Assembly (NCBI GenBank): GCA_025462755.1 | Contig: JAOAPF010000148.1 | Location: forward strand, 1 to 56,591 | Source: Edaphobacter sp. | Lineage (GTDB): Bacteria; Acidobacteriota; Terriglobia; Terriglobales; Acidobacteriaceae | Direction: 5' to 3' | Length of the DNA: 56,591 bases | In this document: in pieces, positions 25,453 through 33,804 of the stretch | Layout of the letters: every line of letters begins with the position of its first letter | Position numbering within the stretch: position 1 is the stretch's first letter | Notes under the pieces: generated by a model | The model's input: only the letters and a program-made list of their open reading frames with translations | What the model was told of the DNA's origin: nothing | Database searches by the model: none | Program-made: the position numbers and the translations under genes

Positions 25453-26546
25453 GCGACCTCCTGGGCCACCAATTCAGACGGAGTGTGCCGACGAGTCATC
25501 GCGTTAATAGCGATGGCCTCACGGCTTTTAACCCAGAAGCGGTGAATGTCCTCGAATATGTGGTCAAGCGATCGATAGGGGCGCCAATCGGTGTAGCGTT
25601 GGAGTTTTGAGGTATCGGAGATGTACAGAGGCTGGTCGCCTGGGCGTGTATCACGGTACTCAAGATGTAGCGGGCTGCCAGTCCTCCGTTCAATCTCACG
25701 AAGCATCTCTATGACAGAGACCACGCGTTCCATGCCTCCACCCAGATTAAAGATTTGCCCTCGAGTGTTGTCTTCCGCCTCCCGCACCGCCATCATCGCG
25801 TCGATGAGATCGTGGACGTGCAGTACATCGCGGACCTGGCAGCCGTTGCCGTAAATCGTAATCGGCCGACCGGCCAGAACGGAGTAGAGGAAGTGCGCCA
25901 CCCATCCCTGATCTTCATTGCCGAATTGTCTAGGACCGGCGATACAGGACATGCGGAAGACGACTGTCGGAAGATCGAAGATTCGCGCATAGTCGTGCAC
26001 ATACTGATCGGCCGCTCCTTTGGAACAGCCGTACGGCGAGTGAAAATCGAGCCGTTCACTTTCATTTACTCCTTGAAACATCGGACCGGAGACCCGGTAA
26101 CGGGAACCTTCCACCTCGACAGGAAGGTTTTCGAGCGAGCCATAAACCTTGTTGGTAGATGTATACAGAAAAAATGGTTTGCGGCCGGAGTTCCGAGCGG
26201 CCTCCAAAACGTTAAGGGTGCCGAGTGCATTCACGTTGAAGTCAGAGCCAGGGTCATCGAGCGAAGTGGTTACCGCCACCTGAGCCGCAAGGTGATAAAT
26301 CTCTGTAACGTTGCGGACGACATCCTGGACCGCCTTGGCGTCTCGTACATCTCCCTGAATGATGGAGAGTCTCTTACTTCCCGGAAGCGATTGCAGCCAG
26401 TCGAGGTTGTGCCGTACGCCGCGACGAGACAGATTATCGAAGATGCGCACCCGAACGCCTGGCTGGTTCAGCAGACGCTCGGCAAGATTTGAGCCGATGA
26501 AACCTGCTCCACCGGTGATCAAAGCGGTACGGGGACTTCCATTCAT
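25449..26546 (-). CDS. NAD-dependent sugar-nucleotide epimerase, CDP-paratose 2-epimerase-like
   Basis: The ATG at 26546 gives 364 residues. The NAD site is TALITGGAGFIGSNLAERLL (7-26), and the catalytic SDR triad includes the serine/threonine of LYTSTNKVYG and Tyr172/Lys176 in DFHSPYGCSKGAADQYVHDY. Downstream, VFRMSCIAGPRQFGNEDQGW and ITIYGNGCQVRDVLHVHDLI closely match the CDP-tyvelose (paratose) 2-epimerase group, not the UDP-glucose 4-epimerase group. It would interconvert a nucleotide-bound hexose in the cytoplasm to supply one of the cluster's glycosyltransferases. The gene overlaps the radical SAM gene by four bases and sits 58 bases after the next epimerase. Confidence 0.9.
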   Translation of the reverse strand: MNGSPRTALITGGAGFIGSNLAERLLNQPGVRVRIFDNLSRRGVRHNLDWLQSLPGSKRLSIIQGDVRDAKAVQDVVRNVTEIYHLAAQVAVTTSLDDPGSDFNVNALGTLNVLEAARNSGRKPFFLYTSTNKVYGSLENLPVEVEGSRYRVSGPMFQGVNESERLDFHSPYGCSKGAADQYVHDYARIFDLPTVVFRMSCIAGPRQFGNEDQGWVAHFLYSVLAGRPITIYGNGCQVRDVLHVHDLIDAMMAVREAEDNTRGQIFNLGGGMERVVSVIEMLREIERRTGSPLHLEYRDTRPGDQPLYISDTSKLQRYTDWRPYRSLDHIFEDIHRFWVKSREAIAINAMTRRHTPSELVAQEVA

Positions 26547-26604
26547 AGAGAATTCTTCCTTCCTTGCGCGAGCCACGAGGCACAACGCAGCTTTTCCACG
26601 TGGG

Positions 26605-27726
26605 CTAGGCGGTAAGACCGAACAGAGTTAGCTCCTGTAGCATGGTCTCTGCTTTGTCCTCGGCTTGCTGTTCTCCCAGCCACTCGGCCAGTTCTTTGAA
26701 CCCCTCCTCGTAGTCGACCTGGGGCTCATATCCAAGCAAGCGATGAGCCTTCGAGAGATCGGCAAAGCAGTGGCGTATGTCGCCGGCGCGGTATTTGTTA
26801 GTGATCATTGGTTCAACATCTTTGCCGAGAGAACGGGCAAGAATCTCCGCGACTGTACGAATCGTTATCGGCTTTCCACCGCCGATGTTGATGACCTCAC
26901 CGTTCGACGCCGGCTGATCCATGGCGAGAATGTTGGCACGGACGATGTCGTGAATACTGACGAAATCCCGCATTTGTTCTCCGTCTTCAAAGACAAGGGG
27001 CGCCTGATTGTTCAAGATGCGTGAAGCAAAGATCGCTGCGACCCCGGTGTAGGGATTCGAGAGAGCCTGGCGCGTTCCGTAGATGTTGAAGAAGCGCAAG
27101 GCCGTGAGCGGCAGCCCATAGGTCCGTCCATAGATCAGACAGAGTTCTTCCTGGTCGCGCTTAGAAAGGGCGTAGATAGAGTTGATCTCGGACGGCTTCG
27201 TCTCGGGCGTCGGCAAGGGAAGAAGAACTCCGCGGCACACATCGCAGGAAAGATCCCATTGTCCTGATTTTAACTGGTCGGTGGATCGGACTGGCGGAGC
27301 CGCTTGTCGCCCGCAAGCAGAACAGGTGTAACGACCCTCGCCATAAATCGACATGGAAGAGGCGACAATGAGTTTTTCCAAAGGTCTCTTGGAGTCGAGA
27401 GTCGCCTGAAGCAACTCTGCCGTTCCCTGCGTATTCACGCTCATATAGCGCGCAATCTCATACATCGACTGACCGACGCCAACCGTGGCGGCGAAATGAT
27501 AGACGACATCTACTCCGGCGAGTGCTTCTTTGAGACGATTGGGATCGCGTACGTCTCCTGAGATCAGTTCGATGTCCTTCGAGAGATAATCTGGCCTGCC
27601 GAGAGGGTGCACCTGCGGTGTTAGGTCGTCGAGAATACGAACCTGATGCCCGGCCTTGAGAAGACCGTCGGCCAAGTGGGAGCCTACAAATCCGGCTCCT
27701 CCAGTGATAAGGATTTGCTTGCTCAT
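26605..27726 (-). CDS. NAD-dependent sugar-nucleotide epimerase with zinc-ribbon-like insertion
   Basis: This 373-residue protein is an extended SDR: NAD site ILITGGAGFVGSHLADGLL (5-23) and YxxxK at Tyr185-Lys189 (SIYALSKRDQEEL). Between the active-site serine (SSMSIYGEGRYTC) and the tyrosine is an insertion with CSAC (Cys135, Cys138) and CDVC (Cys161, Cys164), about 22 residues apart, looking like a zinc ribbon. I recall this insertion in enzymes annotated as dTDP-L-rhamnose 4-epimerase-like. ALRFFNIYGTRQALSNPYTG is the substrate-loop signature of NDP-hexose epimerases. I chose the ATG at 27726, which overlaps the preceding stop codon by four bases. Confidence 0.88.
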   Translation of the reverse strand: MSKQILITGGAGFVGSHLADGLLKAGHQVRILDDLTPQVHPLGRPDYLSKDIELISGDVRDPNRLKEALAGVDVVYHFAATVGVGQSMYEIARYMSVNTQGTAELLQATLDSKRPLEKLIVASSMSIYGEGRYTCSACGRQAAPPVRSTDQLKSGQWDLSCDVCRGVLLPLPTPETKPSEINSIYALSKRDQEELCLIYGRTYGLPLTALRFFNIYGTRQALSNPYTGVAAIFASRILNNQAPLVFEDGEQMRDFVSIHDIVRANILAMDQPASNGEVINIGGGKPITIRTVAEILARSLGKDVEPMITNKYRAGDIRHCFADLSKAHRLLGYEPQVDYEEGFKELAEWLGEQQAEDKAETMLQELTLFGLTA

Positions 27727-28658
27727 GATATGCACTCTTCCTTTGGTTGAAGATTGGCGGAAGGGGCGAGGTACGCAGGAGCATAGCGCTCTACGGCCCA
27801 GGCGGCAAAGTCGGCGAATTGCTTATTGTCTTTCGGGGGGCTCGTATGGTGCTCTTCCAAACCGAGATGTGCAGGGGTGAAGCACAAGGTCAGCGAAACA
27901 TCGAATGGATCAAGCGCCCCCATCATGCGATCGAACCAGGCAGTTGCATTTGGCCGGAACGAATCTGCCCAACTCAAGCCCGTTCGCAGGTAACGAACGC
28001 CATGATCCTTCATCCAGCGGACGGCATCGTAAAGGCGTGGATCTTCGAAATGGAACCACTGACAGAGACCAGTAGATCCGTCGCATGGAAAAGATGCCGC
28101 AGAAAGCTTGGGTGCTCCATCGTGACGCAGAAGACCCAGATAATAGTGGCGGTAATACGATGAACCCTCCGCTTCCTTGTGGCGAGTCTCGGCAGGCCAG
28201 GATGGGGGAAGATCGAACAAACTGTACCAGTGCACGCGTTCTGTTTTTCCTTTTAGCAACGCGAGCATGCGCTCCAGACCGAACCATTGCACCTCTTCGG
28301 CGCCGAATGACGAAGCGCCTATTTCGAGAACCCACACCGGCTTGCCTGAGACCTTCGCGGCCTCTTCAACGCGCGCGGGCCACTCATTGATCTGCCAATG
28401 ATTCCAGTCGAGCGGAAAACCATGAACTCCAACGATATCTACCGCTTCCATGACGCCATGCCGCACCATGAGCCGTAGGAAGTCGCAATCGCAGGAAGAA
28501 ACTCCGCCAAGAACTATCGGCAGATTCGGATTGGCTAACCGAATCGATCGCGAGGCAAGCTTCACCATTTCGCTGAATCGAGTCCAATTCGGATCCAACT
28601 GGAAATTCCAATGCGACAGGTTGTTAGGTTCGTTCCAAAGTACGATCGCTTCCACCAC
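27723..28658 (-). CDS. GH39-like glycoside hydrolase (beta-xylosidase-like)
   Basis: The protein has 311 residues from a GTG at 28658, which follows AAGGGA eight bases upstream; an in-frame stop lies just beyond, so no longer version exists. It has a clan A TIM-barrel: acid/base Glu10 in VLWNEPNNLSHW, VGVHGFPLDWNHWQINEW, and a candidate nucleophile Glu112 in VWVLEIGASSFGAEE. HWYSLFDLPPSW and SLTLCFTPAHLGLEEHHTSP also look conserved. It lacks the first barrel strands and begins almost at the catalytic glutamate. There is no signal peptide, so it would act in the cytoplasm. As first gene of a biosynthetic operon it may trim or transglycosylate the product (inference). Confidence 0.82.
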   Translation of the reverse strand: MVEAIVLWNEPNNLSHWNFQLDPNWTRFSEMVKLASRSIRLANPNLPIVLGGVSSCDCDFLRLMVRHGVMEAVDIVGVHGFPLDWNHWQINEWPARVEEAAKVSGKPVWVLEIGASSFGAEEVQWFGLERMLALLKGKTERVHWYSLFDLPPSWPAETRHKEAEGSSYYRHYYLGLLRHDGAPKLSAASFPCDGSTGLCQWFHFEDPRLYDAVRWMKDHGVRYLRTGLSWADSFRPNATAWFDRMMGALDPFDVSLTLCFTPAHLGLEEHHTSPPKDNKQFADFAAWAVERYAPAYLAPSANLQPKEECIS

Positions 28659-29116
28659 TGAAGAGTTCCCTTATGTGTAAGGTCACGTGCTTCCGTCGAA
28701 GCGTACAAAGACGGTGTACATAGGTCGGAATGTATAAAGATGGTTCAGGTTGCCTAAGCAGGACGAAACCGGCAGTTTGCGAAGTTTACCTTGATTGCAG
28801 GATCGACAGAAGCTATCTCGATAAAGCGGTCACGTAATGTCTGATAGCCGACATGAGCGCGCGGATTCTGTTTTGATGAGCCTTCATTCGCGATGCACTA
28901 TTTCACCTCAGGCTTGGTGCCAGAGAACGATTTGAGCGAGCCTGCAACCGCGAAACATCGCTGATGGTGATCGAGGTACCTGCCAAAAGCTTTATCTGGA
29001 GAAGAGCCTCAGGAATGACAAAAGACTAGAACGCAACTAACAATGTCTAAATAGCCGGGTTAAATAGCACGGGGATAGCGGCTATAGCCGCTATCCCCGT
29101 GGATGGTGAAGGAAAA
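28659..29116. other. Gap of about 460 bases between cluster and TonB receptor gene
   Basis: The region must hold the promoter of the minus-strand cluster operon and the end of the TonB receptor transcript. I found no gene or RNA. The only clear structure is the palindrome at 29068-29101. Confidence 0.4.
29068..29101. terminator. Perfect 34-base palindrome, probable terminator
   Basis: CACGGGGATAGCGGCTA is followed directly by its exact reverse complement, giving a 17-base-pair arm with no spacer. It begins 16 bases beyond the stop codon of the minus-strand TonB receptor gene, where an intrinsic terminator would be expected. A T-rich tail is weak on the minus side (the complement of TAAATAG). 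A protein-binding palindrome is the alternative. Confidence 0.6.
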
Positions 29117-32100
29117 TCAGAAGCTCAACCGCGCGCTCACCTGCATCGTGCGGCTGGGAACAGTCACACTATTGATCGTCGAAGAGCCGGTAACAATCGC
29201 GCCACCCACGGCCGTAAGCTGATTGGCCGGCAATCCGAAGCTGGGATGATTGAATGCATTATTCGCATCCGCACGGACCTGCAACTTAACGTCCTCCCAG
29301 ATGGAAAAGGTCTTGCTTAGGGACAGATTCGTTGTGACGAGTCCAGGCCCAGTGAGTTGGTTCCGATGCTCGTTGCCGAAGGTCCCCGGCGCTGGAGGCG
29401 CGAAGGCCGCCTCATTGAACCATTGTTTGACCCCGCGGTTCGACAGCTGCGGATTCCCGACGACATTCGGATAAAGAGCGAAGTTGTTGCCCGCCTGTGA
29501 GTAGGAGGTATCGGTTTGCATTACGGGCGTAAAGGGCTGACCACTCTGTACAACCAGAGTATCTGAAAGCTGCCAGCCGCCGATAACCGCATCGATCAGC
29601 GAGTTGCTGTTCAGGAACTGCCTCCCCCGGCCAAAGGGCAACTGATAAATAACGTAGCCTTTGAACGCATTTCTGATGTCGAAGTTTGAGTTCCCGTAGT
29701 TCGCGGCAGGGTTATAGGCGTTCTGCCAGTTAGTATTGCCGGAATGACTTCCCCAACCGGCTGAGTCGAGATCATCCAGGAAGTGGGACCACGTGTAATT
29801 GAAGCTGAAGTGAAGCCCATGGCTCAGGCGCTGCTCGATTTGGGCTTGCAGCGAGTGGAAGTTTGAAATTGCGTTCTCGTTAGGCACAGCTCCTGCCACC
29901 GCAATCGACCCAAACTGCGGATATGGCCTGAACTGCTGGTCATTTTGGGCTAGTTTGCCAACGGGAACCTGGTTGATATCGACAGCGAAAGGCAGGTCGT
30001 GCCCGTGACTTGCCACATAGGCTAAAGACGCCACCAGATTGTTGTTCACCTGGCGCTGAAGCTGGATGTTCCATTGATAAGAACCACCTACTGGCTGATG
30101 ATATGCGGCATAGTTGACGTTCGTACCGTTGAATCCAGCCGGATTGGTCGTTGCGCCGACCAAGGGGAGGTTTGAGCCGGCTCCCGAAAGGATAACCAGC
30201 GGAGCAGCCCCATTCGTCGTGTCCGCCGCACTACCCTTCGATCCCAGCGCCGCGCCCATGATGGGCCCCACAGAGGTGCCGTTATAGGTGTCATTGCTCC
30301 AGTTATACGCATAGATGCCGAATCCGCCCCGTATCGTAGTGTTGGGATCCAGCAAATACGAGAATCCAAGCCGGGGCAGAAATGTGTTGTAAACACCGTT
30401 CTGAATCCGTGTACGGCCATTTGCCTGGGTTGACCCGTACCACATTGCGCCCAGTGTCCCGGTGGCTGGGTTCGTCACCGTCGGATCGAACGAGGCCTCG
30501 TTGCCCTTGACCTCACTCCAACCGGTTTGAATCTGATAACGCAGCCCAAGATTCACGGTCAAGTTCGGCCGCAATTTGTAGTCGTCCTGGACAAACAACT
30601 GTGGAAGCTTCAGGCGGCCGCCATATTCCGGCGTCGCATTTGCACTCCAGCTCTGCGTTTGTCCAAGCAGAAAGTCTGCGTAGGCTGCGCCGGTTGAACT
30701 GTCACCCTGGGTCGATGCCGTGTAAATGCCCGTGTAGCCCATCGTTCCCGCATTCAGATTGCCCCAGGCCGTAGAGTTGTTCTGATAGATCAGGAACTCA
30801 CCGCCGAAGTGCAGGATGTGCTTCCCTACGATGAGGGTAACCACATCGGAGGGATTGTAAACGTGCTCCTTATAAACCGCGTTCGATTGAGAACATAAAA
30901 CCGTGCTGGCGTTGCAACCCTGGTTGTAACCATTAATCTGGATGTCCGGGAAGTTATCGGCTATCGAAAACTTCCATCCCAGCTTGGCCGGGTATCCCTG
31001 GCCCAGCGTCAAGGGCGCGAAAAAGTTCAGCTGGTTGGTATACCCGAATCTGGCTTCATTCGTCATGCGCGGGCTGATTGTCCACACATCTGAAATCTGA
31101 GCGCTGTTTTTGCTCACGTCGTTGCTCTGGCAACCGATCGGGCAGATACCAGCGCCAAATGATTGGCCGGGATTATCTCCCTCACTCTCCGTGATGGTGA
31201 TTCGGTTGTTGGCCGTAACCTGGTAGTCGAGCCGGCCGAAGTATCTGGTGAAGGGATTGGAAGACGGCGAGGTGTAGACGTAGTTGTTGGTGACGATTCC
31301 ATTGACCACCTGTCCTGGAGCGTTTGCCGCGGGAAAGTACTTTTGGGTAGCCGCGGCAACAGGATCGAACCGGCTGGCGGGAATCTTATTCCCGTTGTTA
31401 TATTCAGAGGCAAACGATGTCCGATGCACCACGCCACCGACGATGGTCGTGGTATTCGGGTCATAGATCGTCGGAAACCCGGTAAAATCGCCGGCCAGTA
31501 CGGCAGAAGTGGGAACCGAGTAAAACGCAGGCTGCGTGCCTCCATGCTGGATAATCTTGTCGAAGTTGAAGTAGAAGAAGAGCTTCCGCTTCAGGATGGG
31601 ACCGCCGATGGAACCGCCGAAATTGTGATAGCGGAGATATGGCTTCTGCGGCTTGCCACCGAAGTTATAGCTATAGGCATTTAACGCATCATTTTGAAAA
31701 TACTCGTATGCCGAACCATGGAATCTGTCGGTGCCGCCCTTGCTGATCTGATTGTAGAGAATACCGCCGACGCCATACTGCGCGGAGAAGGCGGAGGTGC
31801 CGACCTGAACTTCTTGTATCGTCTCCTGCGTGTAGATGTCAGAGTTTGCGCTGGCAGGCAGCGTGGTCTCCGCTCCGTCCGCAAGCACAGTGCTGAATGG
31901 CAGATTGCCGTTGACTGCCAGCATCGTGCCATTGGAAGTGCCCGTCCCCAGGGCGCCCTGATTGCCCCCGGGAGCGCCCGCGGATCCAGCTATCAAAATA
32001 TTCATGCTCGACCAATCCTGTCCTACCTGCGGAAGTTGCGACAGCGTCTGGGCGTCCAGCATGAACGTCTGCTCCCCGTTCTCGGTCTTCAGCAGAGGAA

Positions 32101-32473
32101 GGTCCATATTGACAACCACCTGCTCTGATACGGACCCAACAGTCAATTGCGCGTTGACTGTGGTGTTCTCGACGTTCAACGTAACCGAAGGGCGCACGAG
32201 CTCCGAGAACCCCGACTTCGAGAACGTGATCTTGTAAGTTCCCGCCACAATCGAAGACGTATCGTAGACGCCGTCATTATTTGTAACGTAGACCTTGGAG
32301 ACACCCGTGTTGGTGTTTTCGACCGTCACGTTCACGCCCGGCAACGCCGCCCCCGTCGTATCGGTCACGACTCCACGTATGTCACCGGAATTGGTGCTCT
32401 GCCCGAATGCCATTCCTGCCAATCCCGCCCACAGCAGGGCCGCCAGGATCTTTGTTGACCATGTAGATTTCAT
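29117..32473 (-). CDS. Oar-like TonB-dependent outer-membrane receptor
   Basis: This 1118-residue protein starts MKSTWSTKILAALLWAGLAG with a signal cleavage site near FGQ. A carboxypeptidase-regulatory-like domain follows (IRGVVTDTTGAALPGVNVTV, about 33-115), then a plug domain (SANSDIYTQETIQEVQVGTS and YNQISKGGTDRFHGSAYEYF), and a long barrel ending RTMQVSARLSF, with the C-terminal Phe needed for outer-membrane assembly. Such receptors in acidobacteria are often linked to glycan use. The upstream 490 bases carry two palindromes (32598-32613 and 32922-32935). It lies downstream of an alpha/beta hydrolase and a chitinase on the same strand. Confidence 0.92.
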   Translation of the reverse strand: MKSTWSTKILAALLWAGLAGMAFGQSTNSGDIRGVVTDTTGAALPGVNVTVENTNTGVSKVYVTNNDGVYDTSSIVAGTYKITFSKSGFSELVRPSVTLNVENTTVNAQLTVGSVSEQVVVNMDLPLLKTENGEQTFMLDAQTLSQLPQVGQDWSSMNILIAGSAGAPGGNQGALGTGTSNGTMLAVNGNLPFSTVLADGAETTLPASANSDIYTQETIQEVQVGTSAFSAQYGVGGILYNQISKGGTDRFHGSAYEYFQNDALNAYSYNFGGKPQKPYLRYHNFGGSIGGPILKRKLFFYFNFDKIIQHGGTQPAFYSVPTSAVLAGDFTGFPTIYDPNTTTIVGGVVHRTSFASEYNNGNKIPASRFDPVAAATQKYFPAANAPGQVVNGIVTNNYVYTSPSSNPFTRYFGRLDYQVTANNRITITESEGDNPGQSFGAGICPIGCQSNDVSKNSAQISDVWTISPRMTNEARFGYTNQLNFFAPLTLGQGYPAKLGWKFSIADNFPDIQINGYNQGCNASTVLCSQSNAVYKEHVYNPSDVVTLIVGKHILHFGGEFLIYQNNSTAWGNLNAGTMGYTGIYTASTQGDSSTGAAYADFLLGQTQSWSANATPEYGGRLKLPQLFVQDDYKLRPNLTVNLGLRYQIQTGWSEVKGNEASFDPTVTNPATGTLGAMWYGSTQANGRTRIQNGVYNTFLPRLGFSYLLDPNTTIRGGFGIYAYNWSNDTYNGTSVGPIMGAALGSKGSAADTTNGAAPLVILSGAGSNLPLVGATTNPAGFNGTNVNYAAYHQPVGGSYQWNIQLQRQVNNNLVASLAYVASHGHDLPFAVDINQVPVGKLAQNDQQFRPYPQFGSIAVAGAVPNENAISNFHSLQAQIEQRLSHGLHFSFNYTWSHFLDDLDSAGWGSHSGNTNWQNAYNPAANYGNSNFDIRNAFKGYVIYQLPFGRGRQFLNSNSLIDAVIGGWQLSDTLVVQSGQPFTPVMQTDTSYSQAGNNFALYPNVVGNPQLSNRGVKQWFNEAAFAPPAPGTFGNEHRNQLTGPGLVTTNLSLSKTFSIWEDVKLQVRADANNAFNHPSFGLPANQLTAVGGAIVTGSSTINSVTVPSRTMQVSARLSF

Positions 32474-32597
32474 CGTTTCGCCTCCAGAAGTTGTTGTTGC
32501 TGTTTCTTACTTGTTGCGTCCGTTTGGTTTCCATCACGACTTGGCCCGCCGCCCGTAACTTTTCCGGCGGTCGTCCAAAACTTCGGGTTCCTTCACA

Positions 32598-32613
32598 AGA
32601 CAAACGCTTGTCT
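32598..32613. promoter_or_regulatory. Operator-like palindrome 1, LacI-type
   Basis: AGACAAACGCTTGTCT is a near-perfect 16-base palindrome with a central CG, the arrangement bound by LacI/PurR-family repressors (AAACGTTT-like core). It is about 125 bases upstream of the TonB receptor start at 32473. A closely related site lies at 32922-32935. The position may be off by one base. Confidence 0.5.
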
Positions 32614-32921
32614 AATTTAGGTAAAAAAGCTGCGCAACAATTTAGCTCCGAAGCGATAGCAGTCGTCAAGTTCCTCCCGCGAGAAAAGCTGAAGCCTTTC
32701 CGCTCCGATAAAAAATTGGTAGGACCTCGTCATCCCGGTCTTGAAGTCGACGCGATTTCCCGTACTAACTCGTTTTAGCTGAAACTGCTGTTTTGACTCA
32801 TGTTGCATGATGTGGAACAGAAACGATGGTTAGACCACTTTGCGCGGGACATGGATACACAACCGCGAAAAATTTAAATCGTGCGCGGTATCTGGTATCT
32901 CTGTTTAGTGGCAAAATCTTG

Positions 32922-32935
32922 GACAAACGTTTGTC
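32922..32935. promoter_or_regulatory. Operator-like palindrome 2, LacI-type
   Basis: GACAAACGTTTGTC is a perfect 14-base palindrome sharing GACAAACG and TTGTC with the site at 32598-32613. It is about 30 bases beyond the stop codon of the alpha/beta hydrolase gene and about 450 bases upstream of the TonB receptor. Together the two sites could support looping by a LacI-family regulator. Confidence 0.5.
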
Positions 32936-32963
32936 TACGGGGCGGGAAGCCGTTGCGGCGATC

Positions 32964-33770
32964 TCAGCGTAAGACTTTGCCGACGAATGTGAGCATTGCA
33001 GCGTTGAATTGCTCAGGCCTTTGCAGGGGAGCGAAGTGGCTCACGTCCTTGAGGAGCAGGAACTCGGCGCCGGGAATGGTTTGCGCCAGATATTCTGAGT
33101 GTTCGCGTCTGATAAATTCCTCATGCTCGCTTTGTACGATCACGACAGGCACGCTGATCCTGGCGAGATCGTCCGCGGAGTAGTTGGGTTGCGTCCGCTG
33201 CATCAGTCCGACGTCTTCGACGAAGTCTTTGAAGTGCTCCGGCGTGGCCGATAGCAGGGCATAGTCCTTCGCGTGTCGAGCGAAGCAACGGTTTAGAGTC
33301 GGACTGGGTTCAATCGGGTTTACGCCGCTCGGGTCCATGTTGCAGCCAAAGAAGAAGACGCCCTCGACGCGAGAGGGAGCTTTCGCGGCAAGGATCAAAG
33401 CGGTGCACGCACCGTCGCTCCAGCCCACCAGCCCGGCTTTTTCAAGACGCAATGCATCCATCACCGCGAGAACGTCGGATCCCATCAACTCATACGAGAA
33501 CGGTCGCGCGTCGCGAGTGCTGCGGCCATGGCCACGGCTATCGATCAGAACGGCTCGATAGCCGCTCCTCACCAGCGCTGCAACCTGATATCCCCAATTC
33601 CCACCATGGCCAAGACCGCCATGCAGCAGGATTACGGGCGAACCGGACCCATAGGTGCTGTACCAGATCCGGGCTCCCTCGTGCTCGACGGTCCCTTCAT
33701 CATTGGTGACGGGCAACGATGCGGCACCGTCTGCTTCGAATCTCCTGAGCTCATCATCGTAAATTTCCAC
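32964..33770 (-). CDS. Alpha/beta hydrolase
   Basis: The protein has 268 residues. Its oxyanion hole is in VILLHGGLGHGGNWGYQVAA and its nucleophile is Ser118 in the elbow VGWSDGACTALILAAK. The region SVPVVIVQSEHEEFIRREHS carries the probable acid, and the catalytic histidine is in LLLKDVSHFAPLQRPEQF. The general base histidine and HGRSTRD loop are typical of soluble alpha/beta hydrolases. No signal peptide is seen (MEIYDDELRRFEADG), so it is cytoplasmic. It follows a chitinase gene by 34 bases on the same strand, so both are likely co-transcribed; the substrate might be an ester from imported glycan or peptidoglycan fragments (speculative). Confidence 0.9.
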   Translation of the reverse strand: MEIYDDELRRFEADGAASLPVTNDEGTVEHEGARIWYSTYGSGSPVILLHGGLGHGGNWGYQVAALVRSGYRAVLIDSRGHGRSTRDARPFSYELMGSDVLAVMDALRLEKAGLVGWSDGACTALILAAKAPSRVEGVFFFGCNMDPSGVNPIEPSPTLNRCFARHAKDYALLSATPEHFKDFVEDVGLMQRTQPNYSADDLARISVPVVIVQSEHEEFIRREHSEYLAQTIPGAEFLLLKDVSHFAPLQRPEQFNAAMLTFVGKVLR

Positions 33771-33804
33771 CTGATCCCCATCAATCCGTTGTCTTGTACC
33801 GAGG

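Larger units (their letters stand above)
32474..32963. other. 490-base leader of the TonB receptor gene
   Basis: No gene is supported here. The region contains the two GACAAACG-type palindromes and A/T-rich stretches near 32860-32920. It should hold the receptor promoter. I could not fix a -35/-10 pair. Confidence 0.45.
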
